The position numbers and the translations under genes were made by a program. Source: Tillus elongatus (lineage: Eukaryota > Arthropoda > Insecta > Coleoptera > Cleridae). Taken from it: a DNA stretch of 64,000 nucleotides. The notes beneath the pieces are model-generated. The model was not told the origin of the DNA and made no database searches. It was given only the letters and a program-made list of their open reading frames with translations. The DNA is taken from NCBI GenBank assembly GCA_964006375.1, contig OZ023268.1, positions 82,533,835-82,597,834 on the forward strand, given 5' to 3'. Below, piece by piece: positions 57,581 to 64,000 of this stretch (its first letter is position 1; each line of letters starts with the position of its first letter).

Positions 57581-57779
57581 TTAACAAAATTTGTCCCGAA
57601 GGTTTTCGAGTCGCGGCGCCTTCTTTGGAATAAGATTTTCCTGGGGCGCCCTACCCTATGCAAAGGTATGCGATAAGAAGGAAACTACTGTACCTACATT
57701 AATGAACAAATTTGTTCATTTATTTATTCTTTTCATTAATATTAAATTAATAATTAATGGAAGGAATTAGCTGCAAATC

Positions 57780-58095
57780 ACTGCACATTTTTTCAGATCG
57801 TGGAAGCAAACTGAAAACGGCCACTCTCATTTCCTTTTTGCTCGATACTTGCTCTTGCCGAAAACCTAGCTTGGCACAAATGCGATGTCGAAAATGGAAT
57901 TGAAATCCGCTGAGCTTTACCACTTAGAAGGGAATATTCATCCTTTATTAAAATCCCAAATTCTGTCAATTCCATGCTGTCAAATTTCACTTTCAAACTT
58001 TTGTCACGAGTTAACTCGATAAGATTCTCTTCTTGCAGAAATAAATTCAGACGGAGCACTAGTGTTAGATGGATCTTGAATCCACGCAAACTTAT
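57780..58095 (-). pseudogene. hAT transposase C-terminal fragment (ZBED5/SCAND3-like)
   Basis: The minus strand is open for about 98 codons: LFLQEENLIELTRDKSLKVK, FDSMELTEFGILIKDEYSLL, and IPFSTSHLCQARFSARASIE with QKGNES. This is the hAT dimerisation region of ZBED5/SCAND3-type proteins (LPFxTxxLCExGFSxLxxIKxKxR). The domain is partial and no N-terminal part is present. It is a different hAT type from the fragment at 53.3 kb. Confidence 0.7.
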
Positions 58096-58176
58096 AGAAA
58101 TTTTGATTTGTAAAGTATTTTTTAAACCAGATAATTAACTGTGACAAATGCCCTTTAAAAATGGTTTTTATATCTT

Positions 58177-58430
58177 CGGGGCGCAGCCAGTGCGTTATAG
58201 TAGCGAATTTTTATTAAATGCTTCAAATTATAAAAACTCAATTTGCCATAAACCTAGAAATTTGAATCTTGATGCATGGTAAGGTCTTTACCAGGGCAAC
58301 ATACTTACCAAATTTCATTAAAATAACTCTTACTTTTTGAGATACATTTTCCCCCAGAAAAATCATTTTTTTTATAGAAAAAACTGGAAAAATTTTGCAA
58401 AGTCTCACCATCGGTTCTTGATATGACATC
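58177..58430 (+). mobile_element. family H 5' portion
   Basis: TCGGGGCGCAGCCAGTGCGT then TATAGTAGCGAATTTTTATT forms the head. The body matches 24,560-24,790 (CATGGTAAGGTCTTTACCAG; ATACTTACCAAATTTCATTA) and ends at GCAAAGTCTCACCATCGG, a piece of the 3' module, so the middle is deleted. Confidence 0.7.
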
Positions 58431-59085
58431 TATGTGAGAAAATGTGATTCATAACATGGGGAAAATCAGGCAGTAAAAAGGAGGCGTTTAACACAGCGAG
58501 TCCAGGGATTCAAGAGTTTCAACAAAGGTTTATGGTGACCCTGTAAGTGGAGCAAACCACCAAGAGTGGAAAGACCGTTTACAATTTCAAAAGTCCTTGG
58601 TAGTGGATGTATAAAGTTCAAGGTATTCCAGGTTCTACATGAAGAATGAACCTGTAGGTAAATGTGGCTAGGTTTGAAAACCTAGGGAGCGCGTTTCTAC
58701 AGAAAGAAAAGTGTAAGCTTTAAAGTTGGTGAGTGTATGAGTAAAAAACGGGTTCATATTGGTTCTGAACGCCTAGATAAGGTCGCAGGAGTTCCGGTAA
58801 ATTGAACTCCGATCTTAGATTTTTCAGTATGTTGAGCGCCGCGACCCAGGCCTGGACTGGCGGTTATCTGGGTCCGCTGCGATTCTCATTAGTTTTAAGC
58901 GGCTAGTGGTTATTCAAGCCTGCGTAGATTAAGAGAGAGGCCTGAGAAATCAAAACATATGTGCACATGTGTATGTTAGAAGTATATGTAGTTATATATG
59001 TGATAATATATGTAGTATATGTAGATTATGAATTTTTAGTTAACTATGTGGGTTTTTTATGTTTCTCATATTTTTTGAATACGTT
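58431..59085. other. unassigned DNA
   Basis: GC-richer than the neighbouring repeats; no element or coding similarity seen. Confidence 0.3.
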
Positions 59086-59438
59086 GTTGTTTTGTTTCTT
59101 TAACGTCGGCCTATTTCCGTGACTATGGCCAATCACCGACGCCAGGGAGCAGATTCACCCCACTATCCTGAAAATTTTTCCGAACCCCTGCCTTTCTGTA
59201 AGGAGGGTAGGGATCTTTAACGTGCCCAACATCGCATGGACACGGGACCGACGGCTTTACGCCCCCTCCGAAGGGCGGAACGTGCAGACATTTAACTTGC
59301 TCAAATACAATGCCAGAACCTCGGTTGATGTTAATTTTACAGTATGTACTGAAAAAGTGAAAGGAGTACCCTGGGATCGAACCCAGTACCCTTCGGTTCA
59401 GAGGCACACGTTCTTACCCCTGAACCACCGAGGTCCTC
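59086..59438 (-). mobile_element. tRNA-derived SINE, family S1, copy 2
   Basis: Minus strand: head CCTCGGTGGTTCAGGGGTAA (A box, about 59,412-59,432), B box GGTTCGATCCC at 59,373-59,383, then the body with CACGTTCCGCCCTTCGGAGG, GGCGTAAAGCCGTCGGTCCC and GGTGATTGGCCATAGTCACG, ending in GTTAAAGAAACAAAACAAC. Aligns along its full length with the copy at 23,688-24,055. Confidence 0.87.
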
Positions 59439-59554
59439 ATTTTTTTGAATATATTTAGGTCCAGTGCAGGTTGCAGATTATTTTGTTTTCAGATCAGTGT
59501 TTTGTTTGTATTACTGTGATTGCTTTATCTTAGACGACATAAATTTTACAGGTA

Positions 59555-59735
59555 TGTCGGTAGACCTCCTAAAGTCAGGTCGGCCGAATGTAAGCAGGCA
59601 ACACCGCTTCTTCCTTGACACGCAGCTGCAGGTGTTTCCTGAGGTTGCTGGTCCTTTTCAATTACGATGTCCAGTTTACCTAAATAAACCTTTTAATTAG
59701 ACTTATCCCTATTTTCTTGCACATATTTAGATTTT
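59555..59735 (+). repeat. interspersed repeat R, copy 1
   Basis: GTAAGCAGGCAACACCGCTT, CTTGACACGCAGCTGCAGG, GAGGTTGCTGGTCC, then CCAGTTTACCTAAATAAACC and TTTTAATTAGACTTATCCC recur, diverged, at 60,645-60,905 in the same orientation. The AATAAA near the end and the CAGTTxACxTxAATAAACC block suggest a retroelement terminus or LTR-like end. Class not determined. Confidence 0.55.
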
Positions 59736-60640
59736 GTTAAATATGGGAAATACTCTCTTGTAATTAACTTATAAATGATTTTATTTATCTTCAGATATAG
59801 GTCCCGTACTTGAGCTAATTTACAAAGAATTCCCTGGGGATGTTGCATTTTAAAATAGAATTAATAAAAAGATATAGATTTTTAATTATTTTCTAAATTC
59901 AATTTAAGACAGTAAATATTACTACAACTTGTTGCCAACACACTTTCATATCTTCAAGCAAGCTTGACCAAAATATTCGGACCATAAACATAAACATTCT
60001 TGTCATTTAAACGATTTAATAATCGAAATATGCGTTTCAAGGTTATGTAATATTTAAATATTTGAATTTAAAAGGCAGTGTAATCGAACAGCAAGTGAGC
60101 TGATGTTTTGCGACAGTTGTAAATAAAATGTAGGCGTGTACAAGGAATTAAGTATATGTAGGTTCACATGTGCTGGAACTGGTTATTGAAATGTTATGTA
60201 CCTGTGTATGAAATCGCATACCTACCTCGAAATCTCATTTCGTATGCTGTGACGTCGGAGAACAAGTGAACGTTTATATGCATGCGTGGGACGGGTTATT
60301 GCAAAGGAAGACTGAATTACCTGCACAAGTCGCAATCCACAACTGCAATTTTAATAGCAAGGGGAGTTGCCAAACTAAGAGAAAAAAACATTTAGCACTG
60401 TTATTTTATATTTTGTTTATTAAAATTGTGCAAGATGTATGCAATGAGTTAATACTTGTGTTTGTATTTTTTTTTGCACACCGTTTTGATAAGCTTTCTT
60501 CGCCGGAATGTGTAACTTCCAAATTAAATTTCGTCACTTACAGATTATCATCCAAATTATGGGTTTCTTGTAATTTCGTTTGCCACCAACTATTCCAGGA
60601 AAGCCGTATCTGTAATTCTTTTCGCTAATATGAAAATAAT
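59736..60640. other. unassigned DNA between two copies of repeat R
   Basis: No coding similarity. If the flanking R copies were LTRs, this would be the internal region, but no retroviral-type protein was seen. Confidence 0.3.
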
Positions 60641-60644
60641 TAAT

Positions 60645-60905
60645 GTTGTAAGCTGGCAACATCGCCTCTTCCTAAACACGCAGCCTGTGGTGTTCCTTGT
60701 TGTTGGTCCCGATGGAAGGGGGGACTAGGGCATCCCAGCAGTGCGAGATGGGCTAGAGTAGAGAAGGAAGACATCCCAAGCAGCATCAGTCCGCGACTCA
60801 TGTCCAATTCTATACCAAAAAATTAGTATTCCCTTAGGACCTCCAGTTGACTTCAATAAACCTTTTATTTAGACTTTTTCCAATTGTCTCACAATTTTTT
60901 ATTCA
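60645..60905 (+). repeat. interspersed repeat R, copy 2
   Basis: GTAAGCTGGCAACATCGCCT, AACACGCAGCCTGTGGTGTT, TGTTGGTCC, then CCAGTTGACTTCAATAAACC and TTTTATTTAGACTTTTTCC. It has an extra GC-rich segment (60,712-60,800) not present in copy 1. Confidence 0.55.
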
Positions 60906-61079
60906 GATTTTTCCAAAAAATCCAATCAACCAGTTCAAAAATTTTACATTTTTTTCTTTGTTTTAATAGGTAAATCATCACCACAGACTAAAGGCTATGT
61001 CGCCTTGTCGTCACAATCGTAACTCTAATTCTTCTGCAGCTCTTTTTATTTCATTGTAGCTTCGGCATTTTATCAATTG

Positions 61080-61385
61080 TGCCAGACTTTTCAGAAGTTT
61101 TCCTCTTGGCATGCACCTTCCCCTTTATCCAAGTATGTGTTCATCAAATAATGTTGTCAGAAAGTTATTAGGTTTCAGAATATGCCCAACAAATTTGGGC
61201 TTATTCCGCTCAATTTGTTGCATGCATCTTTCATTTATCACCTCTTCTAGCACACTTTTTTCGTCTTCCTATTGGTGTAGCTCGTCTTTGTCATTTTTTT
61301 CCATGGCCAGATTTCAAAACCCTCAATGTCTTCATGTGCTGCTTAGTCAAGCCTTTCGCCCCATACATTACAACACCCCATGGCT
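61080..61385 (-). pseudogene. possible LINE RT C-terminal relic
   Basis: The minus strand reads PWGVVMYGAKGLTKQHMKTL then RVLKSGHGKK. This resembles the 'LYGCETWTLTKxxxKxLxxxExxxxRK' segment late in some LINE reverse transcriptases. Everything else is degraded. Weak evidence. Confidence 0.35.
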
Positions 61386-61389
61386 GAAA

Positions 61390-61785
61390 TTTAAGCGGGT
61401 GTCGGTGTCAGACAAACCCGGAGGGGGGTTAAGACCTCCAGGAAGTGATTTACACCCAGAAATTGAGGCTTGTGAGCTTCAAAACGGGCAAACTACCTCG
61501 CTTGAGTGATGCTCGGGAGCAAGATTCTAAGTGATATCGCCTTGGGTCAAGCGCTGGCGAGTGTAGGATCTAGACGAACCCGGAGGAGAGCTAACATTTG
61601 GAGATTGAGGCATCCACTTCGAAACGGGAAAACGAATTCGCTTGGATGCTGCTCTGGAGCAGGAGATCATATGATACCGCCTCGAGTCAAATACTGACGG
61701 ATGTCTACTCCAGACGAACTCGGAGAGAGGCTACCTCTCTGTGAGCTTCGAAACGGAAAAGCGACTTCGCTTAGATAGTACAACT
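61390..61785 (+). repeat. degenerate tandem repeat, three units of about 140-160 bp
   Basis: CAGACAAACCCGGAGG (about 61,410), TAGACGAACCCGGAGG (61,570) and CAGACGAACTCGGAGA (61,712) begin the units. Each later carries a CTTCGAAACGGxAAA...TCGCTT motif (61,476; 61,617; 61,747). Units have diverged heavily, so the array is old. It ends where a family A LINE tail begins. Confidence 0.65.
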
Positions 61786-61789
61786 CAAC

Positions 61790-61952
61790 AGCGGACGAAA
61801 AAAAGGACCATCTCAAACCAACTTTCACCCTAAAAAACATCGACTCTTGCAGGGAGCTGGATTGATGGGGTGATCTAAGGTCGCGGTGGAGAGACTTGGA
61901 TATTCAACTCACATTGAATCTAATCAAATATAATCTAACCTAGTCTCAGGAT
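61790..61952 (+). mobile_element. family A LINE 3'-end fragment
   Basis: Matches the region after the Cys/His cluster (CCATCTCAAACCAACTTTCA; CGACTCTTGCAGGGAGCTGG) and the 3' end (CTAAGGTCGCGGTGGAGAGA). It closes with AATCTAATCAAATATAATCT then AACCTAG, a decayed (CCTAA)n tail. Confidence 0.72.
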
Positions 61953-61999
61953 CACAGCGATGACATAGTGACAAGGCAACTAAAAGCTTTAGGAATCTT

Positions 62000-62510
62000 C
62001 TCCAAAACGGTGCCACATTTCCTTCGACCTTGTCAAATGAGCATGCTTCTGATCAGCGTTCAAGCATTTCGGAATCCATTTTGCCGAAAGCTTTCTCATT
62101 CCTAAATGATGTTGATCAATGTCAAACGCAGGTTATAGGAAATCTTTTGCTATACGTTTCACTACAGCTCGTCGCCTTCTAAGATCATTTCATGGACAGA
62201 ATCAATATTTTCCTGGGTGATCACAGAACTTGGTTTTCCACAGCGGTGCTCATTTTTGAGATTTAAACGTTCTTTTTTAAATTCCGCAACCCAGTTTTCT
62301 ATACCAGCATACAATGAACATTAATCACCTGGGATTTCTACTATATCAGCAAACATTTTTTTGCCTAGCAACCCTTTCAAAATTAAACACTGAATAACTG
62401 ACAGAAACCCTTTTTTTAATGAAAATCTAGCTTTTCCTCAAGACATGCCGGTTTCAAAATTCATAGTTCCCTTACTATTCAACTTTTGAATGTGAAACTT
62501 TGACCGGGTT
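62000..62510 (-). pseudogene. mariner-like transposase N-terminal relic
   Basis: Minus strand: ENWVAEFKKERLNLKNEHRC then GKPSSVITQENIDSVHEMIL (about 62,170-62,300). This matches the 'NWFxxFKxGxxxxxDxxRxGRPxxxTxENIxxVxxMI' stretch between the two HTH motifs of mariner-type transposases. The rest is degraded, and the catalytic domain is not present. Confidence 0.6.
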
Positions 62511-63575
62511 TTCCTAAAACACAATAGTCGTTACCAAAGCAACTAAACTTAATTTTACTTACTGGAAACTTTCCAAGCTAACTAGATACCAATATACCCT
62601 CGTACGTTTGGATAAACTGACTAAATAATATAGTGAACACTCAATGCACGGTATTAGTGTAAGAATTATTCAAAACGGAGAGCTTGCAGAATGCCACATC
62701 TCCACCTAGTCATCAGATAATTAAATCACATTGCCATTCTTGTGAATATCTCTTAGTTCTTTCACTTGTATGTTAACACAATTTTTGGACGTTAAATGAC
62801 AATTCATGGTGTTGGAACTCAACCAGCAATCATCGAGGTATGTCGCCCGGAAGTGCATTATTAATTTAAATGTTCGATATTTCGTAATAAAATACGTTAT
62901 ATTAAATTCTAAAATTGATAAGTATGTGTAGTTTTAAGTATAAAAATTGATTTATTTAAACTCTACAGGCGGTGAAACTATACCCCCCATATAACAGCAA
63001 TGGTAATACATTTAAACTGTGAACCGGCGGGAAAGAAATTTCCTAACCACACTAATGTGGTCCATTGGTTAAGTTTAGAGATAGATAAAGTGTCATGCAT
63101 TCTGAAAAAGCTTTTCTTGATCCAGATGCACCTTCAAGTAGGTATATGGGTATTCTAGTTTCTATGGGTAGAGACTAGAGACTGTGGTCAGTCCATCGAC
63201 ATCGTTCGTTCAACCGAAGCAGAGTACGGTCAAGTTATCATCACTGACCTTGGCACGACTTGTTTTATTTCTGCTGGGATGTGTCCTTCAACACCCAGAG
63301 CTTCTGGTTGTGCTTCTTACAGCTTCCACATCCAAGCGCCAAGCACGTCAGTCGTTTAGAAATGAAATGAGTGCACTGCACCATCTAATTACTTTCTGCA
63401 TAGGGTGTGTTTACTGCCTAAGGCTAAGGTTTGGTTTGAGAAATGAAAATAAAAATATCCTTCATAGTTGAATAAATGATTGATTTAATTATAACACAGA
63501 GAAACGGGTGTTGAATTATTCTTATATATTTAAAACATTTACGAAACCTCCAGTGAGAAAAATATATGATTTTTT
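62511..63575. other. unassigned DNA
   Basis: No element or coding similarity was seen up to the triplet repeats. Confidence 0.3.
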
Positions 63576-63579
63576 GGGT

Positions 63580-63691
<112 letters not shown>

Positions 63692-63731
63692 AATAATACT
63701 AATAATATTAATAATACTAATACTACTACTA

Positions 63732-63809
63732 CATGCACAATCAACCAAGGGTTGCGGTGCTATCGGGGCGGCAAGGCCGCGGACGAGCCCTGAGGGAACA
63801 AAAAAAAAA

Positions 63810-63810
<1 letters not shown>
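63732..63810 (+). mobile_element. family B LINE tail-only insertion in a triplet repeat
   Basis: TGCACAATCAACCAAGGGTT, GCGGTGCTATCGGGGCGGCA and CCGCGGACGAGCCCTGAGGG, then a run of A. This is just the last ~65 bp of family B plus poly(A), with TACTACTAC on both sides. It is an extremely 5'-truncated insertion, or a tiny SINE using the LINE tail. Confidence 0.82.

Positions 63811-63880
<70 letters not shown>
63811..63880 (+). repeat. (TAC)n(TAA)n microsatellite
   Basis: About 13 TAC units followed by about 10 TAA units. Together with the array before 63,732 it is one triplet repeat split by the family B tail. Confidence 0.95.
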
Positions 63881-64000
63881 GTGTGGTGCTGTAAAAAAAT
63901 TCCCAGTAGTAATAATGTGAAAGTGTGACGCTTATATCAAATAATAATTATTATTATTATTCTTTTTCAAATAAATACATTAATTCTGGATACAATTTGA

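Noticed and set aside
61111..61509. A 132-codon plus-strand open frame as a gene
   Set aside because: Composition is Ser/Cys/Phe-rich without domain similarity. The opposite strand has LINE-like residues, and its end runs into a tandem repeat.

Overview
This is a 64 kb stretch of an animal nuclear genome, AT-rich and crowded with transposons. It is almost certainly from an insect. The only host gene recognised is the insect ZO-1 orthologue polychaetoid (pyd), on the minus strand. Its exon proteins resemble fly Pyd closely, and the retroelement families are of the kinds seen in insects. The order cannot be fixed from this window.

The pyd gene runs from 51,482 down to about 1,904 in eleven exons. 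All ten introns have GT-AG ends and compatible phases. The joined exons give an open frame of 1,086 codons plus stop. In order they encode PDZ1, PDZ2, a Pro/Arg/Ser-rich linker, PDZ3, SH3, a basic hinge, the guanylate-kinase-like (GUK) domain and a low-complexity tail. The start codon and N-terminus lie beyond 64,000. The ZU5 domain usual in this family is absent, and a good splice donor sits 11 bases before the apparent stop, so further 3' exons probably lie beyond position 1. Introns range from 89 bp to 9.1 kb.

The introns, and the 12.5 kb upstream of the first visible exon, are filled with mobile elements on both strands, mostly broken. They include RNase H-bearing non-LTR elements (family A at 3.7-6.1, 20.5-22.5, 29.0 and 61.8 kb; family B at 15.0, 15.4, 42.3-43.4, 54.2-54.8 and 63.7 kb; a third at 30.4-32.2 kb). 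There are also several CR1/Jockey-like LINE fragments, Penelope-like elements with RT and GIY-YIG domains (13.8-14.9, 38.1 and 38.9-40.5 kb), and an R2-like endonuclease tail (49.8-50.6 kb). DNA transposons are represented by pogo/Tigger, Tc1, mariner, hAT and a GAPPH-type element with about 220-bp inverted repeats (51.7-53.3 kb). tRNA-derived SINEs are also present.

A non-coding repeat family, here called family H, has at least ten whole or partial copies. It has a small hairpin at one end (ACGCA-loop-TGCGT), a central module that can be tandemly repeated (four 141-bp units at 615-1,185), a (CATA)/(TA)n tract, and a terminal hairpin with TTAGTGAATTTT arms. The structure recalls Helentron-derived non-autonomous elements (DINE-1/HINE). 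Nine long AT-type microsatellites are present, one starting within about 8 bp of the PDZ3 exon's 5' splice site. Two insertions are flanked by direct duplications of about 240-250 bp, far longer than ordinary target-site duplications.
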